DNA of 9,497 nt from JBOFOR01 sp051654865 (GCA_051654865.1 JBOFYV010000010.1:1-9497), one strand, 5' to 3'; positions 1 to 5,922 are shown, counted from the first letter of the stretch. Numbers and translations: made by a program. Notes: generated from the sequence alone by a model not told the origin.

Positions 1-45
1 TAAAGTATGGATTAAATAGGAATTATAAAAGTATTGTGTAGTTAG

Positions 46-91
46 TTGACTAAAATAAATATTTGTTATATTATAAATAATGTTGTATAAT
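46..91 (+). promoter_or_regulatory. Overlapping sigma-A-type promoters for the ABC-F gene
   Basis: Two good vegetative promoters can be read. The first is TTGACT at 46-51, a 17-base spacer, and TATTAT at 69-74. The second is TTGTTA at 63-68, a 17-base spacer, and a perfect TATAAT at 86-91. Either would start transcription shortly before the ribosome binding site at 113-120. Having both fits a strongly expressed housekeeping gene. Which one is used cannot be decided from sequence. Bases 1-45 hold nothing else I can name. Confidence 0.6.
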
Positions 92-130
92 AGAAAATTA
101 AATTAGAAATGAAGAAAGGAAATATACCGA

Positions 131-1759
131 ATGTTACAAGTTACGAATGTTGGACTTAGATTTGGTGATAAAGAGTTATTCAAAGATGTTAACTTAAAAT
201 TCACTAAAGGTAATTGCTACGGAATAATAGGAGCTAATGGTGCAGGGAAATCTACTTTCCTTAAAATATTAGCTGGTGATATAGAACCAAACACTGGAAA
301 TGTTTCAATAACAGAAAAAGAGAGAATGTCAGTACTTAGACAGGACCACTTCAAATACGAAGAAGATACTGTACTAAACGTTGTTATAATGGGACACGAA
401 AGATTATACTCTATAATGCAAGAGAAAGATGCTTTATACATGAAAGAAGATTTCTCTGAAGAAGATGGTATAAAAGCTGCAGAATTAGAAGGAGAGTTCG
501 CTGAACTTGACGGATGGGATGCAGAAACAAATGCTGAGAGACTTTTAATGGGTCTTGGTATATCTAAAGATATGCACTACAAGCAAATGAAAGATTTAAA
601 AGGTGGAGAAAAGGTTAAGGTCTTACTTGCTAAGACATTATTCGGTAAGCCTGAAATACTAGTAATGGATGAGCCTACTAACCACTTAGACTTCCAATCT
701 ATAAACTGGTTAAACGAGTTTATAATGGGTCTAGAAGATTCTATAGTTATAATAGTATCGCATGATAGACACTTCTTAAATCAAATATGTACAAACATAG
801 TTGACGTTGACTTTGGTAAAATACAAATGTACGTAGGTAACTACGACTTCTGGTATGAATCAAGTCAATTAGCTCTACAATTAGCTAAAGATCAAAACAA
901 AAAAGCTGAAGAAAAGATAGCTCAATTAAAAGAGTTCATCGCAAGATTCAGTTCTAATGCTTCTAAAGCAAAGCAAGCAACATCTAGAAAGAAGCAATTA
1001 GATAAAATAGAATTAGAAGATATACAACCATCAAGAAGAAAGTATCCATATGTTGGATTTACTCCTGAAAGAGAAATCGGAAACGAAGTTCTAGAAGTTG
1101 AAGGATTAACTAAAACTGTAGATGGTGTTAAAGTTCTTGATAATGTATCGTTTAGATTAGATAGAGAAGATAAAGTAGCATTTATGGGTGATGAAATAGC
1201 TATAACTACTTTATTCAACATATTAATGGAAGAAGATACTGCTGATAGTGGTACATTCAAGTGGGGAGTTACAACTTCTCAATCTTACCTTCCTAAAAAC
1301 CACAACCAATACTTCGATGGAGTTAATTACTCTTTAGTTGACTGGTTAAGACAATACTCTGAAGAAAAGAGTGAAAGTTTCATAAGAGGATTCTTAGGTA
1401 GAATGTTATTCTCAGGAGAAGAAGCTCTTAAAGAAGCTAATGTTTTATCTGGAGGAGAAAAGGTTAGATGTATGTTATCTAAGTTAATGTTATCTAACGC
1501 TAACGTTTTAGTATTAGACGATCCTACAAACCACTTAGACTTAGAGTCTATAACTTCTGTAAATAAAGGACTTGAAAAGTTCTCTGGTGTTATGTTATTC
1601 AACTCTCATGACCACGAGATGATACAAACTCTTGCTAACAGAATAATAGAAATTACTCCTGGTGGAATAATGGACAGAAAAACTACTCTTGATGAGTACT
1701 TAGAAAACAAAGATATACAAAAACAATTAAAAGAAATGTACGGAGATACAAAGAAGTAA
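131..1759 (+). CDS. ABC-F family ATPase (YbiT/YkpA-like), soluble
   Basis: This is a soluble protein of 542 residues with two ATP-binding cassettes in tandem and no membrane segments, the layout of ABC-F ATPases that act on the ribosome. Cassette 1 is intact: Walker A GANGAGKST at 34-42, signature LKGGE at 156-160, Walker B with D180-E181, and switch His211. A charged helical linker runs from about 245 to 300. Cassette 2 keeps the signature LSGGE (439-443) and switch His493. Its Walker A, however, is GDEIAITT (353-360), with no lysine and one residue fewer, and its Walker B reads LDDP (462-465) where LDEP is usual. The start is supported by AGAAAGGA at 113-120. Codon choice is unlike the rest of the window: Phe is TTC in 20 of 26 cases, suggesting high expression. 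It is probably a housekeeping translation factor; nothing marks it as an antibiotic-resistance ABC-F. Family call is firm, exact orthology less so. Confidence 0.93.
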   Translation: MLQVTNVGLRFGDKELFKDVNLKFTKGNCYGIIGANGAGKSTFLKILAGDIEPNTGNVSITEKERMSVLRQDHFKYEEDTVLNVVIMGHERLYSIMQEKDALYMKEDFSEEDGIKAAELEGEFAELDGWDAETNAERLLMGLGISKDMHYKQMKDLKGGEKVKVLLAKTLFGKPEILVMDEPTNHLDFQSINWLNEFIMGLEDSIVIIVSHDRHFLNQICTNIVDVDFGKIQMYVGNYDFWYESSQLALQLAKDQNKKAEEKIAQLKEFIARFSSNASKAKQATSRKKQLDKIELEDIQPSRRKYPYVGFTPEREIGNEVLEVEGLTKTVDGVKVLDNVSFRLDREDKVAFMGDEIAITTLFNILMEEDTADSGTFKWGVTTSQSYLPKNHNQYFDGVNYSLVDWLRQYSEEKSESFIRGFLGRMLFSGEEALKEANVLSGGEKVRCMLSKLMLSNANVLVLDDPTNHLDLESITSVNKGLEKFSGVMLFNSHDHEMIQTLANRIIEITPGGIMDRKTTLDEYLENKDIQKQLKEMYGDTKK

Positions 1760-1775
1760 TTGTTATAAATTATTT

Positions 1776-1808
1776 AAAAGCACCTAATACACATTAGGTG
1801 CTTTTTTT
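1776..1808 (+). terminator. Rho-independent terminator of the ABC-F gene
   Basis: A perfect 13-base-pair stem (1776-1788 with 1793-1805) around a four-base loop is followed by a T run through 1808. It begins 16 bases after the ABC-F stop. On the minus strand the T run is shorter (GCTTTTAAAT), but the hairpin could also stop the small convergent gene that ends at 1836. Confidence 0.92.
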
Positions 1809-1835
1809 ATAGAGTTTTCTAGCAGGATAGAGAGA

Positions 1836-2057
1836 TTAACCTCTTACATAATCTTCTTTATTATAGTTTTTATCTTTTAAATTTTGTCTAATCTCTTCAT
1901 CTGTTAATCCTTCTTCAACCATCTTTTGTTTTTGCTGCTCTTTCTCAATGCTCCAATGGCCATCAAATAAATATAGAATATCTTTTATTTCCATATATAA
2001 TAAACTAACGATGCTCAGTATGAATAGTGTACTTGCAATAGATTTTTTTATTTTCAT
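1836..2057 (-). CDS. Small single-pass membrane protein, function unknown
   Basis: The product has 73 residues: a short basic N-terminus (MKIKK), one hydrophobic segment at about 7-24, then a charged cytoplasmic or surface tail. The tail contains a segment like EEGLTDEEIRQNLKDK, typical of short helical tails in small Firmicutes membrane proteins. I do not recognise the family. The gene is real rather than a shadow because GAGGTG lies at 2063-2068 (minus strand), five bases before the ATG, and nothing overlaps it on the other strand. It is divergent from the ECF sigma gene and convergent with the ABC-F gene. The hydrophobic segment could instead be an uncleaved signal anchor; no lipobox or clear signal peptidase site is visible. 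A TATTAT at 2084-2089 could be its -10 element, but no good -35 is seen. Confidence 0.72.
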   Translation of the reverse strand: MKIKKSIASTLFILSIVSLLYMEIKDILYLFDGHWSIEKEQQKQKMVEEGLTDEEIRQNLKDKNYNKEDYVRG

Positions 2058-2176
2058 TAAATCACCTCAAATAATCATTCTATATAATAACTAAAACTCC
2101 TTTGTTTTTATAATCCAGATATTATTTTAATGTTATGCTGATTAAAATAAAAAATTATAGTAAAATAAGAAAATAG

Positions 2177-2204
2177 CAAAACTTTTAGAGAAAGATAAAC
2201 CGTC
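2177..2204 (+). promoter_or_regulatory. Probable ECF-type (autoregulated) promoter of the sigma/anti-sigma operon
   Basis: CAAAAC at 2177-2182, running on into TTTT, resembles the TGAAAC-type -35 of ECF sigma factors. CGTC at 2201-2204 matches the usual -10 core, and CGTCTA is its wider form. The gap is 18 bases, slightly longer than the usual 16-17. Transcription would start near 2212, giving a leader of about 26 bases that just contains the ribosome binding site at 2221-2228. ECF operons commonly drive themselves, so the position is as expected; activity is inferred. Confidence 0.55.
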
Positions 2205-2238
2205 TATATATATGTAATGAAAAGGAGGCACTTTAAAT

Positions 2239-2748
2239 ATGAAATTGTTGAGCTCAAAAAACAAGATTAAAGAAAATAAATTTAAAGATTACATAATTGA
2301 TAATAAAAGTGCATTTTATAGGATAGCTTATAGTTATGTAAAAAACGAAGATGATGCATTAGATATAGTGCAAGAATCTATCTGTAAAGGGCTATCTAGT
2401 ATTAATAAACTAGAAAATATAGATTATGTTAAGCCGTGGTTTTATAAAATTTTAATAAATACATCAATTGATTATATAAGAAAAAACAAAAAGTATGTAC
2501 ATGTACAAGATGAATTTCTTGAATTAAACTCCTGTGAATACAGTATATCTGTTGATAGCGAGATAGATATACAAAGGGCATTAGATAACCTTTCAAATGA
2601 ATATAAAAGTGTTATTATACTTAGATATTTTGAGGATTTAAAAATTAGCGATATTGCTACAGTGTTAAATGAAAATGAAAACACTATAAAAACTAGACTT
2701 TACAGGGCATTAAAAATACTTAAATTAGAAATAGAAGAAACTCTATAA
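2239..2748 (+). CDS. sigV: ECF RNA polymerase sigma factor, SigV type
   Basis: This is a 169-residue sigma-70 family factor with only regions 2 and 4, the ECF layout. Region 2 spans about 23-85: FYRIAYSYVKNEDDALDIVQES covers the core-binding part and WFYKILINTSIDYIRKNKK the -10 recognition helix. Region 4 spans about 110-165, with a helix-turn-helix at about 134-158 (KISDIATVLNENENTIKTRL) for the -35. AAAGGAGG at 2221-2228 supports the start. The gene is 23 bases upstream of an RsiV-like anti-sigma factor, with no promoter between, so the two are co-transcribed. The region 2 wording and the partner both point to the SigV group, called CsfV in Clostridioides difficile. That group responds to lysozyme and controls cell-wall modification genes in characterised species. 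ECF membership is certain; the SigV assignment rests mainly on the partner. Confidence 0.93.
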   Translation: MKLLSSKNKIKENKFKDYIIDNKSAFYRIAYSYVKNEDDALDIVQESICKGLSSINKLENIDYVKPWFYKILINTSIDYIRKNKKYVHVQDEFLELNSCEYSISVDSEIDIQRALDNLSNEYKSVIILRYFEDLKISDIATVLNENENTIKTRLYRALKILKLEIEETL

Positions 2749-2771
2749 AAATATATAAGAAGGAGGGCCTT

Positions 2772-3644
2772 ATGAATAATAAAGAAAAAATAAAAAGTTT
2801 AAAAGATAACTATATGGATATTGAAATACCAGATAGATTAGATACAGTTGTAAACGAAGCATTAGAAGGTAAGAGTAAAATTAATAAAAATAAAATTAAA
2901 AGATATAAAAATTTAAGTTTAGTAGCGGCATCTATACTAATATTTGTAGGTGCAATAAATTTTAGTACTGGCTTTGCAGATGCCTTAGAAAAAGTACCAG
3001 TAATAGGTACACTTGTAAAAGTAATTAGATTCTCTAATTATAGTTTTAATGAAAATGGTTTTAATATATCATTAGATGTTCCTAAAATAACAGGATTAAA
3101 TAATAAAAAATTAGAAAATGAAATTAATGATGAAATTGATAAAGAAGCTAAAAAACAATACGATAATTATATAAAAGAGATGAAAGAATTGAAAAATATG
3201 GATGTAGAAGGTCGTGATTTAGCTGAATCATGGTATGAAGTAAAAACTGATAATGAAGATATTTTATCTCTAATAGTATACTACTTTCATGCTCAAGGAT
3301 CTTCAAATACAACAAGAAAATGCTATAATATCGACAAAAAGAATGAAACAGCATTAACATTAAAAAGTATATTTAAAGATGAAGACTATATAAATATAAT
3401 TAGTGAAAATATAAAACAACAAATGAAACAACAAATGAAAGATGACCCAAACAAGGTATATTGGGTAGAGAGCGATACACCTGATATGGACTTTAAGAAA
3501 ATCACTTCAGAGCAACAATTTTACATCAATGAAAATGATGAGATAGTTATATGCTTTGATAAATATGAAGTTGCACCTGGATATATGGGAATAGTAGATT
3601 TTACTATACCAAAAGATATATTAGATCCATTAAAGAACAAATAA
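2772..3644 (+). CDS. rsiV: Membrane anti-sigma factor, RsiV type (lysozyme sensor)
   Basis: The protein has 290 residues, close to the length of Bacillus RsiV. Residues 1-45 are charged and cytoplasmic, fitting a sigma-binding segment. One membrane helix lies at about 47-65, directly followed by A69-D70-A71, an AxA motif placed for signal peptidase cleavage. The rest (about 75-290) is extracytoplasmic and resembles the DUF3298-type RsiV sensor domain, including ALEKVPVIGTLVKV just after the cleavage motif. In characterised RsiV proteins lysozyme binds this domain, signal peptidase cuts, and RasP then cuts in the membrane, freeing the sigma factor; the same route here is inferred. AAGGAGGG at 2760-2767 is an excellent ribosome binding site. 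Cys184 and Cys261 could pair but this is unknown. Residues 215-222 are a KQQM duplication from a 12-base tandem repeat. No pdaV- or oatA-like target gene follows. Confidence 0.87.
   Translation: MNNKEKIKSLKDNYMDIEIPDRLDTVVNEALEGKSKINKNKIKRYKNLSLVAASILIFVGAINFSTGFADALEKVPVIGTLVKVIRFSNYSFNENGFNISLDVPKITGLNNKKLENEINDEIDKEAKKQYDNYIKEMKELKNMDVEGRDLAESWYEVKTDNEDILSLIVYYFHAQGSSNTTRKCYNIDKKNETALTLKSIFKDEDYINIISENIKQQMKQQMKDDPNKVYWVESDTPDMDFKKITSEQQFYINENDEIVICFDKYEVAPGYMGIVDFTIPKDILDPLKNK
3414..3437 (+). repeat. Perfect 12-base tandem duplication within the anti-sigma gene
   Basis: AAACAACAAATG occurs twice in a row with no mismatch, followed by a further AAA. It is in frame and encodes KQQM-KQQM at residues 215-222 of the RsiV-like protein, within the extracytoplasmic domain. 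Because the unit is a multiple of three, gain or loss of a copy would not break the frame. Confidence 0.9.
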
Positions 3645-3699
3645 ACAAAAGCCCATAATATTACTATAATAAAGTAATGTTATGGGCTTTTGTTTATTT
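3643..3699. terminator. Long bidirectional terminator between convergent genes
   Basis: A 23-base-pair stem (3643-3665 with 3673-3695) is interrupted by only one G-T wobble (3659/3679) and closes on a seven-base loop. Read on the plus strand it ends GGGCTTTTGTTTATTTT, serving the anti-sigma gene. Read on the minus strand it ends GGGCTTTTGTTTATTTG, serving the gene that stops at 3694. The arms overlap the stop codons of both genes, so the whole intergenic region is one hairpin. Confidence 0.92.
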
Positions 3700-4446
3700 T
3701 AAAGTAAGTGGAATCATTGAACCTAAGTCTAATAGATACTCATCACTTAAAGATATTATTTTTATATTTTTATTACTAACAAATTCATTTATCTTGTAAT
3801 AATCAGGGTGCTTAGTTATATCACCAAAAAAAGCTAACTTATCAGTGGAAATAAGTCCACTACATCCACCTATAAAACCATAACTTAGTTCGAATAAATT
3901 AATATATCCTTTTTCAATAAGTAGACAATCAATATCGTATTTTTTTACTGCGTTATAAATGCCTACATCAGAAGTAATAATAGAATTATCATCAACTATA
4001 CAAATAGAACATTTTGAATATCCTTGTTTAACATTTATTTTAGTAAAATTATTTTTATTTAAATAATCTAAGATATATTCATCAGTATAATCAAAATTGT
4101 GTATAGCATACTTACCAAATATACAAACATTATATTGTATATTGTTAGGGTATTTTAGTTTAATCATAGAATTTCCTTTAATAACATTAAAATGATATTT
4201 ATCTAAAACTTCTTTATAATAATCATAGACATTTGGTGCAACTATAATATTATTATTATCTAACTTGCACACACTAATATCAGGATGATATTTTATAGCA
4301 TCATAAGTATTGCTACACATAGGAGATTCAATGATATCTATTTGATATCTATTTAAAGATTTCTTCATATTAGAAGTTATCCTTTTATCAACTATCCCTA
4401 GAGATAAGCAGCCATCAAGGGTGTAGGAATTTTTTACATGTTTCAT
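3694..4446 (-). CDS. Pentein (GME-like) fold protein, resembling the DUF6873 family
   Basis: This is a soluble protein of 250 residues without signal peptide or membrane helix. It carries repeated beta-alpha-beta units of one pattern: hydrophobic strand, LDNNNIIVAP or VDDNSIITSD, helix with Y, then a strand ending in KG. Clear copies start near residues 58 and 147, and a weaker one near 205 (LAFFGDITKHPDYYKI). The stretch GFIGGCSGLI (190-199) and the closing DLGSMIPL (240-247) look like the family annotated as DUF6873, GME fold, recalled from memory and not checked. That fold includes arginine deiminases and amidinotransferases. I cannot assign a full catalytic Cys-His-Asp/Glu set, so no reaction is proposed. 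AGAGGA at 4454-4459 and the extended -10 promoter just upstream support the start. The gene is monocistronic. It shares a terminator with the anti-sigma gene but is on the opposite strand, so no functional link follows. Confidence 0.8.
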   Translation of the reverse strand: MKHVKNSYTLDGCLSLGIVDKRITSNMKKSLNRYQIDIIESPMCSNTYDAIKYHPDISVCKLDNNNIIVAPNVYDYYKEVLDKYHFNVIKGNSMIKLKYPNNIQYNVCIFGKYAIHNFDYTDEYILDYLNKNNFTKINVKQGYSKCSICIVDDNSIITSDVGIYNAVKKYDIDCLLIEKGYINLFELSYGFIGGCSGLISTDKLAFFGDITKHPDYYKINEFVSNKNIKIISLSDEYLLDLGSMIPLTLK

Positions 4447-4480
4447 AATATAGTCCTCTTAGTAAATATATTTTTTTTAC

Positions 4481-4509
4481 ATTATACCATATATATTTTT
4501 TTTTGAAAG
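4481..4509 (-). promoter_or_regulatory. Extended -10 promoter for the pentein-like gene
   Basis: Read on the minus strand, TGGTATAAT (4489 down to 4481) is a perfect TATAAT with the TGn extension. A weak -35, CTTTCA, sits 17 bases upstream at 4504-4509. The extended -10 compensates for the poor -35. It lies about 35 bases before the ATG at 4446. Confidence 0.6.
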
Positions 4510-4531
4510 TATGATAGAATAATAATAATAT
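4503..4531 (+). promoter_or_regulatory. Possible promoter for the coiled-coil membrane protein gene
   Basis: TTGAAA at 4503-4508, a 17-base spacer and TAATAT at 4526-4531 make a moderate vegetative promoter about 70 bases upstream of the ATG at 4603. The -35 hexamer occupies nearly the same bases as the -35 of the divergent promoter. In DNA this AT-rich other readings are possible, so this is tentative. Confidence 0.38.
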
Positions 4532-4602
4532 TTTAGATTAAAATGTTTTGAAAAGTTTAAAATTAATGTCAAACATTGTATTTAATTTAAAGGAGTGAAA
4601 CG

Positions 4603-5166
4603 ATGAAAAAAATAGATGCAACAACGAGAACCTCAACTTTACTTACTATATTTAGTGCTATGTATGCTTTACTAGATATGAATATAATGTATTTAGCCCC
4701 AATATTAACGGTAGTAATACCATATAAGTTTATGAAAGAAAAAGACGAGGCTAAAACTGAAGAAAATAGAAAAACATTTAACAACTTGTTTATATTCAAT
4801 ATAATAGCATTCTTAGGAGTTATGGTTATAACTAATAAGAGCAGTTTTGTTATTGTTGAAATCATTACAAATATTTTAATAACATTTGTATATTTTAAAG
4901 TAATATCTTCAATGGAGAAAAAGAGTGAAGATATGTTTAAAAATCCAGAAAGAGCATACCAAAAGATAAACAAACAAATAAACGCTTTAGAAATATTATA
5001 TCAAAAAGCTAAAGAAGATATGGAAAATACTGAGAATGAAAAAGCAAAAACATCATTACAAGTAAAAGTAGATACAATAAAAATAAAAATAGATCAAGCA
5101 AAAGAGCAACTAGAATTTTTAGAAAAACAAATTGAACTAAAAAATAATACACAAAACCATAATTAA
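4603..5166 (+). CDS. Membrane protein with C-terminal coiled coil, function unknown
   Basis: The product has 187 residues in two halves. The N-terminal half is hydrophobic, with membrane segments at about 13-42 (one long or two short), 61-77 and 80-101. The C-terminal half from about 103 is charged and helical. From about 120 to 180 it has regular hydrophobic spacing (ALEILYQKAKEDM and later EQLEFLEKQIEL), which reads as a coiled coil. The segment KKSEDMFKNPERAYQKINK links the two. By the positive-inside rule the coiled coil should be cytoplasmic, where it could bind a partner or self-assemble. AGGAGTG at 4591-4597, six bases from the ATG, supports the start, and its own terminator follows. 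It resembles small membrane proteins of the 5-bromo-4-chloroindolyl phosphate hydrolysis or toxic-anion-resistance neighbourhood only in general build; I do not recognise the family. Confidence 0.85.
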   Translation: MKKIDATTRTSTLLTIFSAMYALLDMNIMYLAPILTVVIPYKFMKEKDEAKTEENRKTFNNLFIFNIIAFLGVMVITNKSSFVIVEIITNILITFVYFKVISSMEKKSEDMFKNPERAYQKINKQINALEILYQKAKEDMENTENEKAKTSLQVKVDTIKIKIDQAKEQLEFLEKQIELKNNTQNHN

Positions 5167-5170
5167 TAAT

Positions 5171-5216
5171 AAAATCCCTTTAAAGGTTAATATACTTTTA
5201 AAGGGATTTTGTTATT
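5171..5216 (+). terminator. Rho-independent terminator
   Basis: A perfect 14-base-pair stem (5171-5184 with 5197-5210) can be extended by a G-T and a G-C pair (5185/5196 and 5186/5195). The loop is eight bases, 5187-5194. The stem ends in TTTT, followed by GTTATT. It starts five bases after the stop of the coiled-coil membrane protein gene. Confidence 0.88.
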
Positions 5217-5277
5217 AAGAAGAGAATTTTTAATGTAATTTTAATCTTTATCTAAGTTTATACTAATTATCTCTACC

Positions 5278-5283
5278 TATAAT
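5278..5283 (+). promoter_or_regulatory. Possible -10 element for the UBA/DUF4342 gene
   Basis: A perfect TATAAT lies 43 bases upstream of the ATG at 5327. No good -35 is present at the right distance; the nearest candidates (such as TTTATA at 5257-5262) are weak or badly spaced. TATAAA at 5289-5294 is an alternative. The preceding terminator implies that the gene needs its own promoter in this 110-base gap. Confidence 0.35.
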
Positions 5284-5326
5284 ATAAGTATAAAATAAAT
5301 TAAATAAAAAATAGGGAGTAGATAAT

Positions 5327-5788
5327 ATGAACAATATAACAATGGAACAAATAGATGCAGTAAAAACTAGAGCAAATGTAGGATACAAAGAAGCAAAAGA
5401 AGTACTAGAAAAATTCGATGGTGATGTAGTAGCAGCGATACTATATCTAGAAAACGAAAATAAAACTAAAACTGATTTTAAAGAAGATACAGGAAGATAC
5501 TATAAGCAAGGAAAAAGCATAATTAAAAAATTAAATTCAATAGAAGTTAAAATATATAAGAAAGACAAAGTGGCACTTGATATCCCAGCAACCGTTGCTA
5601 TAGTTGGTACAATAGTTGCACCACATATAGCTATCGGTGGGGTTATATTATCTGTAGTAACAGGGCACAAAATAAAGATTGAAAATTTAAATGGAAAAGA
5701 AGAACAAATAAATGATATGTTAGATAGAGCATCTACTAAAGCTAATGAATTTACAAAAAAAGCTAGTGACGAAATAAATAAATTATAA
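5327..5788 (+). CDS. UBA-like domain plus DUF4342-type protein
   Basis: The product has 153 residues in three parts. Residues 4-43 form a UBA-like three-helix domain of the kind at the N-terminus of EF-Ts: EQIDAVKTRANVGYKEAKE followed by FDGDVVAAILYLE. Residues 64-120 match DUF4342-type proteins as I know them: a strand-rich piece (SIEVKIYKKDKVALDIP) and then a hydrophobic, glycine-containing stretch at 87-113, which could be membrane-associated. Residues 122-153 are an amphipathic helix. AGGGAG at 5313-5318 supports the start. In EF-Ts this kind of domain binds EF-Tu; whether that holds here is unknown, and no biochemical function can be given. It sits alone between two terminators, so the neighbours give no clue. 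Confidence 0.87.
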   Translation: MNNITMEQIDAVKTRANVGYKEAKEVLEKFDGDVVAAILYLENENKTKTDFKEDTGRYYKQGKSIIKKLNSIEVKIYKKDKVALDIPATVAIVGTIVAPHIAIGGVILSVVTGHKIKIENLNGKEEQINDMLDRASTKANEFTKKASDEINKL

Positions 5789-5811
5789 TAGATTCTTATA
5801 ATAAAAATAAT

Positions 5812-5850
5812 TAACCAAGGTGTAAAAAAACTATACCTTGGTTATTAAAA
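5812..5850 (+). terminator. Hairpin terminator, weak T tract
   Basis: A perfect ten-base-pair stem (5812-5821 with 5835-5844) is extended by a G-T and a T-A pair (5822/5834, 5823/5833), around an A-rich loop at 5824-5832. The downstream tract is only TTATTAAAAT, so termination may be incomplete on this strand. It lies 24 bases after the stop of the UBA/DUF4342 gene. Confidence 0.65.
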
Positions 5851-5882
5851 TGTGAAAAATACATATGCCCGAATTGGATATA

Positions 5883-5922
5883 TTTAGCATAAAATTCATA
5901 AAACTATAAAATTTATGCTAAA
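5883..5922. repeat. Inverted repeat over the response regulator promoter, possible operator
   Basis: TTTAGCATAAA at 5883-5893 and its exact reverse complement TTTATGCTAAA at 5912-5922 are separated by 18 bases. Much of the inside also pairs (5895-5896 and 5898-5900 with 5905-5907 and 5909-5910). The right arm covers most of the -10 element at 5919-5924, so a protein bound there would affect transcription. It is placed for autoregulation by the response regulator, though OmpR-family sites are more often direct repeats; another regulator could equally use it. There is no T run, so it is not a terminator. Confidence 0.6.

Noticed and set aside
922..1602. Two minus-strand open frames (922-1260 and 1327-1602) inside the ABC-F gene
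   Set aside because: They lie within a strongly codon-biased gene with intact motifs, and their translations are Ser/Leu-rich with no domain pattern.
131..1759. Antibiotic-resistance (ARE-type) ABC-F
   Set aside because: No resistance-type leader attenuator is seen, the linker between cassettes is short and ordinary, and codon use suggests a housekeeping gene.
1831..1846. Short dyad around the stop of the small membrane protein (AGAG...CTCT)
   Set aside because: It has four to five pairs, an AT-rich centre and no T run; too weak to call a terminator or operator.
2071..2176. Vegetative promoter for the sigma operon or a regulatory RNA in the divergent gap
   Set aside because: Several TATAAT-like strings exist in this AT-rich stretch, but none has a -35 at proper spacing and no stable hairpin was found.
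4587..4973. Minus-strand frame of 128 residues opposite the coiled-coil membrane protein
   Set aside because: Its hydrophobic look comes from the complement of AT-rich codons. The plus-strand gene has a proper ribosome binding site, promoter and terminator.
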